Positions 27,822 to 37,511 of a stretch of DNA of 64,000 bases are shown here, in pieces (position 1 is the stretch's first letter; the number at the start of each line of letters is the position of its first letter). The position numbers and the translations under genes were made by a program. A model generated the notes under the pieces. It worked only from the letters and a program-made list of their open reading frames with translations. It had not been told where the DNA came from and did no database searches. Source of the stretch: Enterococcus quebecensis (lineage in GTDB: Bacteria > Bacillota > Bacilli > Lactobacillales > Enterococcaceae); assembly GCF_001730365.1 (NCBI RefSeq), contig NZ_MIKB01000001.1, forward strand, positions 372,001-436,000, in the 5' to 3' direction.

Positions 27822-28676
27822 TTATTTGATGAGATTTCCTTGCCAGTCCCGCTCTACTTCCATTTTAGAAACAGGAATATACCCCAATTGTCCAATGATT
27901 TTTTCTTGTACATCATCTGATAACATGAAAGATAAGAATTCTTCTGTCAATTGCTTTGGTTTTCCTAACGTATACATATGTTCATATGACCAAATTGTCC
28001 ATTTATTGCTTGTAACATTCTCATCTGTTGGCTTCACACCGTCAACGCTTAACGTATTAACTTCATCGTTAACATAAGAAAAAGCTGTGTAACTGATTGC
28101 TCCTGGCGTATCTGCGACAATAGAGCGAACCATTCCACTTGAATCTTGTTCTTGCGCTTGAATTGCTGTTTTGCCATCTAATACCCAGCGTTCAAAAGTA
28201 GCCCGTGTACCACTTCCAGCAGCACGATTCAGCATAACAACAGGAATGTCTTTTCCCCCGACTTCTTTCCAGTTTGTAATTTCACCTAAAAATATTTTTT
28301 TGAGATTTTCTAATGTGATATCTGATACACCGATGTTCTTATTTACAATTGGTGTGATTCCTACTACTGCAACTCTGTGATCTGTTAGTTTAGACGCATC
28401 GATTCCTTTCTTTTCTTCTGCAAATAAATCTGAATTTCCAATATCGACAGCGCCAGTCTGAACTTGACTTAATCCTGTACCGCTACCGCCGCCCTGAACA
28501 TTGATAAAACGACCTGGGTGCTGACTTTGATACTCTTCAGCAGCTGTTTCAACCAAAGGTTGTAACGCTGATGAACCTACCGCTGTAATTGATTCACCTC
28601 GATCAATCCACTTGGCACAGCCTGATAAAGTTAGTATTCCCATTAGACTAAAAAATAATAGCATTTTCTTTTTCAT
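27822..28676 (-). CDS. pstS: Phosphate-binding lipoprotein PstS
   Basis: Captures phosphate outside the membrane for PstCAB. 284 residues: lipoprotein signal ending LTLSGC (lipobox Cys at about 20), then the periplasmic-binding fold with [28 protein letters not shown] (phosphate loop), DIGNSD and NRAAGSGTR. Lipid attachment would need Lgt (11759). First gene of the operon; GGAGGATTATCAGATAA lies before the ATG. Confidence 0.95.
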   Translation of the reverse strand: MKKKMLLFFSLMGILTLSGCAKWIDRGESITAVGSSALQPLVETAAEEYQSQHPGRFINVQGGGSGTGLSQVQTGAVDIGNSDLFAEEKKGIDASKLTDHRVAVVGITPIVNKNIGVSDITLENLKKIFLGEITNWKEVGGKDIPVVMLNRAAGSGTRATFERWVLDGKTAIQAQEQDSSGMVRSIVADTPGAISYTAFSYVNDEVNTLSVDGVKPTDENVTSNKWTIWSYEHMYTLGKPKQLTEEFLSFMLSDDVQEKIIGQLGYIPVSKMEVERDWQGNLIK

Positions 28677-28713
28677 TTATCTGATAATCCTCCAAACTCA
28701 ATTCAATCAATTC

Positions 28714-28722
28714 ATTTTAACA
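28714..28722 (-). promoter_or_regulatory. Extended -10 promoter of pstS
   Basis: TGTTAAAAT on the minus strand, 38 bases before the ATG; the -35 region (TTTTAA) is poor, as expected for an activator-dependent promoter. A clear four-repeat PHO box is not seen here. Confidence 0.4.
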
Positions 28723-28815
28723 TTAACTGTTTCAGTTTAAAATTATAAGTTTCCAAAGTAATCTTTTTTTCATAATAAAATAACAATGGAACCTCTCAAA
28801 GTAGTAAAAAAAACC

Positions 28816-28860
28816 AAAATAAAAAGTACAATCAATAATTCGAATTGCACCTTTTATTTT
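28816..28860 (-). terminator. Terminator of cls
   Basis: A 17-bp stem (28816-28832 with 28844-28860, two G-U pairs) followed on the minus strand by GGTTTTTTTT. Confidence 0.88.
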
Positions 28861-28862
28861 CA

Positions 28863-30311
28863 TTATAGTAATGGTGAAATCAGACGTGCTAGTCCTTCTT
28901 TCAATTTGATAAGTACACCTCTACTTTGGTACTTTTCTTCAGTTAAAAGATCTGATACTTTTGAGTCTTCATAAAAAGCATTTCTCACTTCTTCTGAAAA
29001 TTCTTGATCATAAATAATCGTGTTAACTTCAAAATCCAAACGGAAAGAGCGCACATCAATATTAGCCGAACCAACAGAAACTATTCCACCATCAATAATC
29101 ATTGTTTTGGCATGTATAAAACCATGTTCGTAAGTCTCAATAATAGCTCCATATTCTAATAATTCAGCTGAAAAAGAATAGGTAGCCCAATAAACAAGCA
29201 TGTGATCTGGTTTATTAGGTATTTGCATACGAACTTTAACTCCTGATAATAACGCTAATTTCAACGCCTCATGAATAGAAGCATCTGGTATATAGTAAGG
29301 CGTTTGAATAAGTATTTCTTTTTTTGCTATTGAAATCATTTTCAAATAGGTCATCTTGATTTGTTCAAGCTCCGAGTCAGGACCGCTAGTCACAACTTGA
29401 ACTGCTTTTTTTCCATCAGAGGTAATTGAGGGAAAATAAGCTGAATCGTAACTTAGTTCTTTACGATGCTGCGAATTCCAGTCCATCAAAAACCGATTTT
29501 GCAAACTGTATACGGCCTCACCATGAATCCTCAAATGATTATCACGCCAGTAACCAAATTTTTTGACACTACCTAAGTATTCATCCCCAACATTAAATCC
29601 GCCTGTATAACCAATTTTACCATCAATCACAACAATTTTTCGATGGTTTCGGTAATTAATTCGAGGGTTTAAATACGGTACAAATAATGGAAAGAAAAAA
29701 GCAATTTCTCCACCCATACTTCTTAATTCCTGAAAAAATTTCATATTTACCTGAGTTGATCCCCAGGCATCTAAAAGTAATCGAACCTTAACCCCTCTTT
29801 TGACCGCATTGATCAATTCTTGTCGTATTTCTTTACCTAATGTATCTCCACGATATATATAATATTCCATATGAATATGGTCTTTTGCTTGTCGAATATC
29901 TTCGATCAGTCCATCAAATTTTTCTCTTCCATCCGTATATAAACGAATGTCATTGTTTGTCGTATATAAGGAACTTTCAAATATAGTTAGCATGTAAATC
30001 AGCTGTTTTGAATCAACTTCTCCTGTCGGTGGATGCGGGAAAAGACCTCTCAATAAAGATTGTTTCTCGGATTCTATTTCCGCATTCATACCAATTTTTA
30101 CCTGCATCTTCATATCAAAAATTTTGTCTTTAGAAATACCTCGGCCAAAGAAAATATAAAGAATAAATCCCAGGACTGGGATAAACATCAGTACCAACAA
30201 CCACGACCAAGTTTGAGCTGTTTGTTTTCGTTCTCGAAAAACAATAATCAATGATAATAGCATATTAGCGATAAAAATAATAACAAATAAATTATCATAC
30301 AAAAATTTCAT
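28863..30311 (-). CDS. cls: Cardiolipin synthase
   Basis: Condenses two phosphatidylglycerols into cardiolipin at the membrane. 482 residues: two N-terminal membrane helices (to about 60), then two phospholipase D motifs, HRKIVVIDGKIGYTGG near 220 and HAKTMIIDGGIVSVGSANID near 398. Cardiolipin synthase is a known site of daptomycin-resistance mutations in enterococci and a reported partner of LiaY, which gives it a link to the liaXYZ locus here. Monocistronic with its own terminator. Confidence 0.96.
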   Translation of the reverse strand: MKFLYDNLFVIIFIANMLLSLIIVFRERKQTAQTWSWLLVLMFIPVLGFILYIFFGRGISKDKIFDMKMQVKIGMNAEIESEKQSLLRGLFPHPPTGEVDSKQLIYMLTIFESSLYTTNNDIRLYTDGREKFDGLIEDIRQAKDHIHMEYYIYRGDTLGKEIRQELINAVKRGVKVRLLLDAWGSTQVNMKFFQELRSMGGEIAFFFPLFVPYLNPRINYRNHRKIVVIDGKIGYTGGFNVGDEYLGSVKKFGYWRDNHLRIHGEAVYSLQNRFLMDWNSQHRKELSYDSAYFPSITSDGKKAVQVVTSGPDSELEQIKMTYLKMISIAKKEILIQTPYYIPDASIHEALKLALLSGVKVRMQIPNKPDHMLVYWATYSFSAELLEYGAIIETYEHGFIHAKTMIIDGGIVSVGSANIDVRSFRLDFEVNTIIYDQEFSEEVRNAFYEDSKVSDLLTEEKYQSRGVLIKLKEGLARLISPLL

Positions 30312-30383
30312 TTATTCACCCCAATTATGTATTCCATACATTCCTTTGTAAAGCATAACGAACTTATGAAAATAAGTAAAGAA

Positions 30384-30407
30384 AAAGCAGACAACAATGT
30401 CTGCTTT
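30384..30407 (-). terminator. Terminator of ftsEX
   Basis: AAAGCAGACA-ACAA-TGTCTGCTTT, a perfect 10-bp stem followed by TTCTTT on the minus strand. Confidence 0.8.
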
Positions 30408-30414
30408 ATTTGTA

Positions 30415-31308
30415 TTAAATTTTTAAGAAACGACGCATTGAAATGATTGAACCTAAAGATCCGATTGTCATCCCAATCACTACCATCAATAGATCAATTT
30501 GCCAAACAAATGATTCAGGTTTTAACAGTGAATAATTTGAACTTAGCAATTGTGGATTAAATAGCGTGTAGAATTTTTCATAACCGAAAGTTAATACCAA
30601 GATTGGAATAATCGCTCCAATTAAACCGATCCAAGCACCTTCTATAAAGAATGGCCAACGAATGTAACCATTTTTAGCACCCACCAAACGCATGATTTGG
30701 ATTTCTCTTTGACGAGAAATGATCGTGATACGAATCGTATTAGATATCAAGAATACTGCGACAAATAATAGTAAAATTGCGGCTCCTAGTCCCCATGTTC
30801 TAACTTTTGCTGCAATGCTAAATATCTTGTCTGATGAAACACCACCATAATCTGCTTTAAATACATTTGGTAATTTTGCAGCTTTTTCTGATATTTTTTT
30901 TGTATCTGATGGTTCTTTTGCACTTACTAGATATACATCATACAATGGATTACTGTCACCTTCAAAAAGATTCCAAGCTTCACCCATTTGTTTTTGGATT
31001 TTCTTTAATTGTTTGTCTTTGTTAGAATATGAAATTGTCGCAACATTATCAATTTTATTCAATTCTTTTTCTAATTTTTGCATTTCATCTGGTGTTGTAC
31101 CGATGTCAACAAAGACAGATACTGTAACGTTTTCTTCAATATCTTTTGCTAATTTTGTTGCATTAAAAATTACTGCCATAAAAATCCCAACAAGGACTAA
31201 AGTAATCGTAACAGCACTGGCAGACGCTATTGTCATCCACCCATTACGTTTTAAACTTTTAATACTTTCTAGGACGTGAGAAAAGAACGTTCTAATCATC
31301 GTAGCCAT
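30415..31308 (-). CDS. ftsX: Cell division protein FtsX
   Basis: Membrane partner of FtsE; the pair controls peptidoglycan hydrolases at the division site. From the ATG at 31308 (AAGGAG five bases before) it has 297 residues: an N-terminal helix (ITLVLVGIFMAVIFN), an extracellular domain (about 55-170) and three C-terminal helices with the FtsX motif ISRQREIQIMRLVGAKNGYI. It overlaps the ftsE end by 17 bases. Confidence 0.95.
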   Translation of the reverse strand: MATMIRTFFSHVLESIKSLKRNGWMTIASASAVTITLVLVGIFMAVIFNATKLAKDIEENVTVSVFVDIGTTPDEMQKLEKELNKIDNVATISYSNKDKQLKKIQKQMGEAWNLFEGDSNPLYDVYLVSAKEPSDTKKISEKAAKLPNVFKADYGGVSSDKIFSIAAKVRTWGLGAAILLLFVAVFLISNTIRITIISRQREIQIMRLVGAKNGYIRWPFFIEGAWIGLIGAIIPILVLTFGYEKFYTLFNPQLLSSNYSLLKPESFVWQIDLLMVVIGMTIGSLGSIISMRRFLKI

Positions 31309-31978
31309 ATTCTCCTTCCGCTTGGTCTCGAATAATTCGGCCATTTTCAATAGCGATTACGCGATGACGGATCGTGTTTACAATCGTGCTGTTGTGTGTT
31401 GCCATCACAACAGTTGTTCCCTGAGCATTGATCCGATCTAAAAGTTTCATGATTTCCCATGAATTTTCTGGATCAAGGTTTCCTGTTGGCTCATCGGCAA
31501 TTAGAACTTTAGGCGTATTTACGATTGCACGAGCAATAGAAACACGTTGTTGTTCTCCACCCGATAATTCACTTGGGAAAACTCGCACTTTATGTTTTAA
31601 ACCAACTAAGTCAAGAACTTCCATTACTCTTTTCTTGATATCTCTTGGTTTACGACCAATAACTTGCATTGCATAAGCAACATTCTCATAGACTGTTTTT
31701 TTCGTCAGTAGTTTGTAATCCTGAAAGACGATTCCGATTTCTCTTCTAAGGTAAGGAACTTCAGCATTTTTTATTTTCATCAAATCATGACTAGCGACTT
31801 TTAAACGACCTTTTGTTGCTTTTTCTTCACGGTACATTAGTTTAATAAATGTTGATTTACCGGCTCCGGAAGGTCCAACAACATAAACGAATTCACCTTG
31901 TTTTATTTCCACTGAAATATTACGAATAGCTGTCGTACCATTCGAATACTTTTTCATTACATCTTTCATTTCAATCAT
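31292..31978 (-). CDS. ftsE: Cell division ATP-binding protein FtsE
   Basis: ABC-type ATPase that drives FtsX. 228 residues: Walker A GPSGAGKSTFIK near 36, Q-loop VFQDYKLL, signature LSGGEQQR, Walker B VLIADEPTGNLDP, H-loop THN. It starts a two-gene operon; an extended -10 (TGTTATAAT, 32018-32026 on the minus strand) lies 40 bases upstream. The secA-prfB-ftsEX order is widely conserved in Firmicutes. Confidence 0.96.
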   Translation of the reverse strand: MIEMKDVMKKYSNGTTAIRNISVEIKQGEFVYVVGPSGAGKSTFIKLMYREEKATKGRLKVASHDLMKIKNAEVPYLRREIGIVFQDYKLLTKKTVYENVAYAMQVIGRKPRDIKKRVMEVLDLVGLKHKVRVFPSELSGGEQQRVSIARAIVNTPKVLIADEPTGNLDPENSWEIMKLLDRINAQGTTVVMATHNSTIVNTIRHRVIAIENGRIIRDQAEGEYGYDD

Positions 31979-32017
31979 GGCGTATTCTCTCCATCTCTGT
32001 TTTCTAGACTATCAATC

Positions 32018-32026
32018 ATTATAACA
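32018..32026 (-). promoter_or_regulatory. Extended -10 promoter of ftsEX
   Basis: TGTTATAAT on the minus strand, in the 107-base gap after prfB; no strong -35. Confidence 0.45.
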
Positions 32027-32085
32027 TGACTTTGTTTCAAGGTTCTTTCAACAGTTTACAATTTTGTTTCATTTATATGAATTGC

Positions 32086-33187
32086 TTAATTTAATTGTTG
32101 CTTTAAGTACGCATCAATAAAGCCATCCAAATCTCCGTCCATTACTGCTTGTACATTTCCAGTCTCATAATTTGTTCTATGATCTTTAACCATCGAATAT
32201 GGATGGAACACATAAGAACGAATTTGTGACCCCCAGCCAATCTCTAATTGTTCGCCACGTAAAGAAGCTGCCTCTTGGGCCTTCTTGTCCATCTCCAATT
32301 GATAAAGTTTTGCTTTAAGCATCCCCATCGCTTGTTCACGGTTTTTTAATTGTGAACGTTGCGCTTGACTAGCTACAACTGTACCTGTTGGAATATGAGT
32401 GATACGAACAGCTGATTCTGTTTTATTAATATGCTGTCCACCAGCTCCACTGGCACGGTACGTATCAACTTTTAAATCATCTGTATTAATATCAATCTCT
32501 ACATTTTCATCCAATTCTGGCATGATATCAACTGAACAAAAAGAAGTGTGACGACGCTTGGCAGAATCAAAAGGAGATATACGAACTAAACGATGAACCC
32601 CTTTTTCAGATTTTAAATATCCATATGCATTATATCCTTTAATTAAAAGAGTTACACTTTTAATGCCCGCTTCGTCTCCTGCTTGGTAATCTAATGTCTC
32701 AACTTGAAAACCATGACTTTCAGCCCAACGTGTATACATTCTAAGAAGCATACTTCCCCAATCTTGAGACTCTGTACCTCCAGCTCCTGGATGGAGTTCC
32801 ATAATAACATTATTTTTGTCATAAGGCTCGTTTAACAACAATGAAAGTTCATAAATACTTAATTTCTCTTTCAAGGCTAATACACGTTCTTCCAGTTCTA
32901 CCTGAGTGTCTGAATCATATTCCTCTTGTTGCATTTCACTCATTATCTCTAACTCTTCAAGCTCATCAGCAAATTGATGAAATTGTTGAAACTTCTCTTT
33001 GTAAACGTTGGTTTCATTAATTAATTGCTGCGCTATTTCTGAGTTATCCCAAAAACCGGGCTCTGACATTCTGTTTTCTGCTTCCGCAATGTTCTCTTCT
33101 AACTGATCTAAGTCAAAGAGACCCCCTGAAACTTGTAATTGATTGATTCATTTCATCTAAAGCAGTTCGGATCTCAGCATTTTCCAT
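32086..33187 (-). CDS. prfB: Peptide chain release factor 2, programmed +1 frameshift
   Basis: Release factor for UAA and UGA codons. Translation starts at 33187 and runs 24 codons to CTT followed by an in-frame TGA (33115-33113); reading must shift +1 there to continue with GAC. The slippery site is preceded by AGGGGG, the internal Shine-Dalgarno-like signal, giving AGGGGGTCTCTTTGAC, the classic RF2 arrangement. The joined product has 366 residues. The SPF discriminator ([11 protein letters not shown]) and the GGQ loop ([13 protein letters not shown]) are intact. This is autoregulation, not a broken gene. It lies between secA and ftsE. Confidence 0.97.
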
Positions 33188-33235
33188 GATCTTCTCTTCC
33201 TTCCATTTTCAATACTTTAGTACACAACAAACGAA

Positions 33236-33256
33236 GGTGGGGCGAACGGCCCCACC
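33236..33256 (-). terminator. GC-rich hairpin between secA and prfB
   Basis: GGTGGGGC-GAACG-GCCCCACC, a perfect 8-bp GC stem. The following TTCGTTTGTTG is a poor T-run, so partial read-through to prfB is likely. Confidence 0.6.
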
Positions 33257-33267
33257 CTAGTCAATTA

Positions 33268-35799
33268 TTACATATCTTTACCATGACAATTTTTGTATTT
33301 TTTGCCACTGCCACATGGACAAGGATCATTACGTCCTATTTTTTCGTCAACATGAACTGGTTTTTGTTTTGCACTTGTGTTACCTTGCGCTTCGTCTTCA
33401 TCTGAAGGATGACTTGCTTCACCTTGAACGACTTGTTCACGCTGAACATTTTGACGAATTTCTGATTTCATGAATAGACGAGTAACTTCAAACTCAATTG
33501 CACCAATCATTTCTTCAAACATATTGTAACCTTCTGTTTGATATTCAACTAATGGGTTGTTTTGTCCATAAGCACGTAAACCTACAGATTGACGTAATTG
33601 ATCCATTGCATCGATATGGTCTGTCCATTTTGTATCTACAACACGTAGAATAACAACTTTTTGGAATTCTAGAATTTGTTCTGGACCATTTAATTGTTCT
33701 ACCTTAGTATCATAAACTTCTTGAGCACGTTTCACCAAATATTCTTTGATTTCTTCTGGTGATTTGCCTTCGATATCTGCTTTAGAAATAGAGTCTTCAT
33801 GAACTAATGTTGAGGCAGAAAAATCTACAATACCTTCAAGATTCCAGTTTTCTTTTTCTAATTGAGTGTGGCTATCCACAACACGAGAGATGGTACGTTT
33901 TACCATATTCAATAGTGTTTCAGTCAACTCAGTTTCTTCCATGATCACTTCTTGGCGTTGAGCATAGATAACTTCACGTTGCTCACGCATTACATCATCA
34001 TATTGTAAAACGTTTTTACGTGTATCATAGTTATTTCCTTCAACACGTTTTTGTGCAGATTCTACTTGTTTACTTAGCATTTTACTTTGAATAACTGCAT
34101 CTGACTCTTCAATATTCATTCGATCCAAGAATGCTTTGATTCTTTCTGAACCAAAACGTTTCATTAAATCATCTTCAAGTGATAGATAGAATTGAGAAAC
34201 CCCAGGGTCTCCTTGACGACCTGCACGTCCACGTAATTGATTATCAATACGGCGAGATTCATGACGTTCAGTACCAATAACAGCTAAACCACCAAGTTCG
34301 ATAACACCAAGACCTAGTTTAATATCCGTACCACGACCAGCCATGTTGGTAGCAATCGTTACTGCACCTTTTTGACCAGCATTCATAATAATTTCTGCTT
34401 CTTTAAAGTGATTTTTCGCATTCAATACTTCATGCGGTACTTTTTCTTTATTTAGTAACTCTGATAATAACTCTGAAGTTTCAACAGCAACTGTACCAAC
34501 TAAGACTGGTTGACCATTATGGTAACGTTCTTTGATGTCTTGAACAACTGCTTTAAATTTACTTTGTAATGTTGGGTAAAGTAAATCTGCACGGTCATCA
34601 CGAATGATTGGACGGTTTGTTGGGATTTGGAAAACTTGAATATTATAGATTTCACGGAATTCTTCTTCTTCCGTTTTAGCAGTACCTGTCATCCCAGCTA
34701 ATTTCTTATACATACGGAAATAGTTCTGGAATGTAATTGTTGCCATTGTTTTTGTTTCATCTTCAATCTCTACGCCTTCTTTGGCTTCGATTGCTTGATG
34801 CAAGCCATCTGAATAACGACGGCCATCCATGATACGACCAGTAAATTGGTCGACGATCAAGACTTTTCCTTCTTGAACAACGTAATCAATATCACGAAGC
34901 ATAATAAAATTAGCTCGTAATGCTTGATCCATATGATGAGTTAACGCTGTGTTTTCAATATCATAAAGGTTCTCTAAGCCGAAGTTTTCTTCTGCTTTTT
35001 CGATACCTGCTTCAGTTAAGCTAATTGTTTTAGATTGAACATCGATTTTATAATCTTCTTCTTCTTTCAAACGTTTAACGAAGTTATCTGTACGAGTATA
35101 AAGAGCTGTTGATTTTTCAGCTTGACCAGAAATAATCAATGGTGTACGAGCTTCATCAATCAAAATTGAATCGACCTCATCAACGATCGCATAATTCAAT
35201 GGACGTTGTACCATTTGATTACGATATACAACCATATTATCACGCAAGTAATCAAATCCTAGTTCATTATTTGTACTATATGTGATATCGCAATTATAAG
35301 CATCGCGTTTTTCTTCTGATGTTTTTGAGTTAATGTTCAACCCAACTGTTAAGCCTAGGAAGTTATACAACTCACCCATTTCATCAGAGTCACGAGTCGC
35401 CAAATATTCATTGACTGTTACCACGTGAACACCTTCACCTGTTAAGGCATTTAAATAAACCGGCATTGTCGCTGTCAACGTTTTACCTTCACCAGTTCTC
35501 ATTTCAGGAATGTTACCATCATGTAAAACAATACCACCCATTAATTGAACGCGATATGGGTATAACCCTAAAACACGTTTTGCAGCTTCACGGACAACCG
35601 CAAAAGCTTCTGGTAATAATTGATCTAATGTTTCACCTTTTTTATAACGAGCTTTAAACTCGTCAGTCTTTGCTTTTAGTTCTTCATCGCTTAATGCAGC
35701 AATGGCTGAAGCATGACTTTCTACCTGAGTAGCAATGCCATCCAAGCGCTTCAGTTCCTTTTTATCATTTTCAATCATCTTTTTTAAAAAATTCGCCAT
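33268..35799 (-). CDS. secA: Protein translocase ATPase SecA
   Basis: Motor that pushes preproteins through SecYEG. From the ATG at 35799 it has 843 residues. Nucleotide-binding motifs [14 protein letters not shown] near 98 and [13 protein letters not shown] near 205, helicase motif [21 protein letters not shown], and the C-terminal zinc-binding tail [13 protein letters not shown] that contacts SecB/ribosomes. The open frame begins seven codons earlier at a TTG without a proper site. Strong match along the whole length. Confidence 0.97.
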   Translation of the reverse strand: MANFLKKMIENDKKELKRLDGIATQVESHASAIAALSDEELKAKTDEFKARYKKGETLDQLLPEAFAVVREAAKRVLGLYPYRVQLMGGIVLHDGNIPEMRTGEGKTLTATMPVYLNALTGEGVHVVTVNEYLATRDSDEMGELYNFLGLTVGLNINSKTSEEKRDAYNCDITYSTNNELGFDYLRDNMVVYRNQMVQRPLNYAIVDEVDSILIDEARTPLIISGQAEKSTALYTRTDNFVKRLKEEEDYKIDVQSKTISLTEAGIEKAEENFGLENLYDIENTALTHHMDQALRANFIMLRDIDYVVQEGKVLIVDQFTGRIMDGRRYSDGLHQAIEAKEGVEIEDETKTMATITFQNYFRMYKKLAGMTGTAKTEEEEFREIYNIQVFQIPTNRPIIRDDRADLLYPTLQSKFKAVVQDIKERYHNGQPVLVGTVAVETSELLSELLNKEKVPHEVLNAKNHFKEAEIIMNAGQKGAVTIATNMAGRGTDIKLGLGVIELGGLAVIGTERHESRRIDNQLRGRAGRQGDPGVSQFYLSLEDDLMKRFGSERIKAFLDRMNIEESDAVIQSKMLSKQVESAQKRVEGNNYDTRKNVLQYDDVMREQREVIYAQRQEVIMEETELTETLLNMVKRTISRVVDSHTQLEKENWNLEGIVDFSASTLVHEDSISKADIEGKSPEEIKEYLVKRAQEVYDTKVEQLNGPEQILEFQKVVILRVVDTKWTDHIDAMDQLRQSVGLRAYGQNNPLVEYQTEGYNMFEEMIGAIEFEVTRLFMKSEIRQNVQREQVVQGEASHPSDEDEAQGNTSAKQKPVHVDEKIGRNDPCPCGSGKKYKNCHGKDM

Positions 35800-35919
35800 G
35801 TTTTTAAGTGTTCCTTTCAATAAACTCTATTTATTTTTTGCACTAAATGCACAATCATCCTGTCCATTTTATCACTAGTTGGTAAGAAAAGAAATAACTT
35901 CTCTTAATATTAATAATAT

Positions 35920-35928
35920 ATTATACCA
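35920..35928 (-). promoter_or_regulatory. Extended -10 promoter of secA
   Basis: TGGTATAAT on the minus strand, about 120 bases before the secA ATG. It lies in the 336-base gap between secA and hpf, which otherwise holds the hairpin at 35954-36003 and AT-rich sequence without a gene. Confidence 0.5.
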
Positions 35929-35955
35929 TTTTTTATGTAATTCCGCTAAAAATAA

Positions 35956-36003
35956 GGAAAAGAGACTGCGACAAAACGTATGCCGTCTTGCTCCAGTCTC
36001 TTA
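35956..36003. terminator. Hairpin with GACAAAA motif after hpf
   Basis: AAGAGACTG pairs with CAGTCTCTT around a 27-base loop containing CGACAAAACG. It is one of a group of similar hairpins in the window (8094, 38910, 55849, 63441). A-rich flank on the left gives a T-run on the minus strand, so it can terminate hpf. Confidence 0.65.
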
Positions 36004-36135
36004 AAAATCAAGTAGTCGGAAAGAAAATAGCTCTTAGTAGCAATCTCTCTAAAAAATCTGCAAATTTTAATAAATTAGATTATTTTAGTTTTTATTCATT
36101 GAACCAAGAGCAAATTTATCTGATTCAACTATTGA

Positions 36136-36687
36136 TTAATCTGTTTCAATTAGTCCATATTTGCCGTCTTTACGACGATAAACAATACTTGTTCCATTGG
36201 TTTCTGAATCTTCAAAGATAAAAAAGTTATGTCCTAACATGTTCATTTGTAAAACGGCCTCTTCACTATCCATTGGTTTTAAAGAAAGACGTTTTGTACG
36301 AACAATGTCTAATTCTGGCGTTTCTTCTGGTGTCTCTTCACCATTTAAGAAAATAGCTGCTTTCGCAGTATTCATCCCTGTTTCACGAGATTTACGGTTA
36401 ATTTTTGTTTTAAACTTACGAATTTGTCGTTCTAATTTATCAACTACTAAATCAACACTAGCATATAAATCAGGTGATGTTTCTTCAGCACGTAAAACTA
36501 AATATGGTAGAGGAATCGTAACCTCAACTTTTGCTGTTTTTTCAGTGTAAACTTTTAAATTCACATGTACTGTTGCTTCAGGTGAATCACTGAAATAACG
36601 TTCTAATTTACCAACTTTTTTCTCTACGTAATCTCGGATAGCTTCAGTAACTTCGATGTTTTCTCCACGCACATTATATCTAAACAT
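36136..36687 (-). CDS. hpf: Ribosome hibernation-promoting factor, long form
   Basis: Binds the small subunit and dimerises ribosomes into inactive 100S particles in stationary phase. From the ATG at 36687 (AAGGGG upstream) it has 183 residues: N-terminal YfiA/HPF fold (MFRYNVRGENIEVTEAIR, to about 100), a linker with KTKINRKSR, and the C-terminal dimerisation domain ending VYRRKDGKYGLIE, which marks the long form. Monocistronic with a good sigma-A promoter at 36760-36788. Confidence 0.95.
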   Translation of the reverse strand: MFRYNVRGENIEVTEAIRDYVEKKVGKLERYFSDSPEATVHVNLKVYTEKTAKVEVTIPLPYLVLRAEETSPDLYASVDLVVDKLERQIRKFKTKINRKSRETGMNTAKAAIFLNGEETPEETPELDIVRTKRLSLKPMDSEEAVLQMNMLGHNFFIFEDSETNGTSIVYRRKDGKYGLIETD

Positions 36688-36759
36688 AACGATTACCCCT
36701 TTCAACTACAACTAAAGAAGGAATAAAAGGACCACTCTGTTATCCTTCTTCTTAATTAC

Positions 36760-36788
36760 ATTATAACGAACTATCTTAGTTTTGCCAA
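36760..36788 (-). promoter_or_regulatory. hpf promoter
   Basis: TTGGCA (36783-36788), 17-base spacer, TATAAT (36760-36765) on the minus strand, about 75 bases before the ATG. Confidence 0.65.
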
Positions 36789-36824
36789 CAAAATTGCGGT
36801 CTAATTTACATTTTAATTATGCTT

Positions 36825-37511
36825 TTATCTTGCAATAGAAAACGTATACAGTTTTGATGGCTGATTCTCCAAAATAATTTGAGCTGCGTGAAATATTGTA
36901 CGTCCTGTTGTATAGATATCATCCACTAAAAGAATGTCCGAATTTGCAACAGCTGCTTGTCCTTCTTTTGTGAGTTTAAAGGGTTGTTTTAAGGTTAGTC
37001 GCTCTGTTCTTGTTTTTTGTACTTGTGAGAGTCCATCGGTAACTCTTACAAGATATGGTTGGTAGGAAATATTGGCCGCTTCTAGTAATCCTTCAACTTG
37101 ATTAAAACCTCTAATTTCCATTCGCTCTTTTGAAATTGGCATTGGGATCACTAGAACGTTCTTTTTCTTTTTGAAATAAGCCTGTAAAAAAGAGGTGAAA
37201 CTATACCTAAGTGTATAATTCCCTTTGAATTTATATTCTTCAAACCATTCTTGCATCGCTTGATTGTATGAGAAAAGTGCTTCATGATGAAAATCATAAT
37301 TCGGGTAACATTCTTGCCACCGTAGGCAGTCACTACAATACTTGTTCTTTGTCTGACGCTGACAACCATAACAGCAGTCTTTGAAAGCTAGTCTTTGAAA
37401 TTCGTTAGCACAGATTGAACATAATTGCTCCGTTAAAATTTTTTTAGGTATTAAAATTTCTTTGATTGTTAAATTTCTATTAATTGATTGTCCACAGTAG
37501 TTACATCTCAT
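36825..37511 (-). CDS. comFC: ComF-family phosphoribosyltransferase-like protein
   Basis: 228 residues. N-terminal zinc-finger region with paired cysteines (MRCNYCGQ, CSICANEF, CCYGCQ, CSDCLRW) and a C-terminal type I phosphoribosyltransferase fold with the PRPP loop DILLVDDIYTTGRTI. ComFC is needed for uptake of transforming DNA in competent Firmicutes, probably with ComFA and DprA. It overlaps the comFA end (ATGAGATGTAA), so translation is coupled. Enterococci are not known to be readily transformable, so the role here is open. Confidence 0.9.
   Translation of the reverse strand: MRCNYCGQSINRNLTIKEILIPKKILTEQLCSICANEFQRLAFKDCCYGCQRQTKNKYCSDCLRWQECYPNYDFHHEALFSYNQAMQEWFEEYKFKGNYTLRYSFTSFLQAYFKKKKNVLVIPMPISKERMEIRGFNQVEGLLEAANISYQPYLVRVTDGLSQVQKTRTERLTLKQPFKLTKEGQAAVANSDILLVDDIYTTGRTIFHAAQIILENQPSKLYTFSIAR

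Noticed and set aside
32086-33187. prfB as a frameshifted pseudogene
   Set aside because: The break has the exact AGGGGG...CTTTGAC layout of the RF2 programmed frameshift, and SPF and GGQ motifs are intact.
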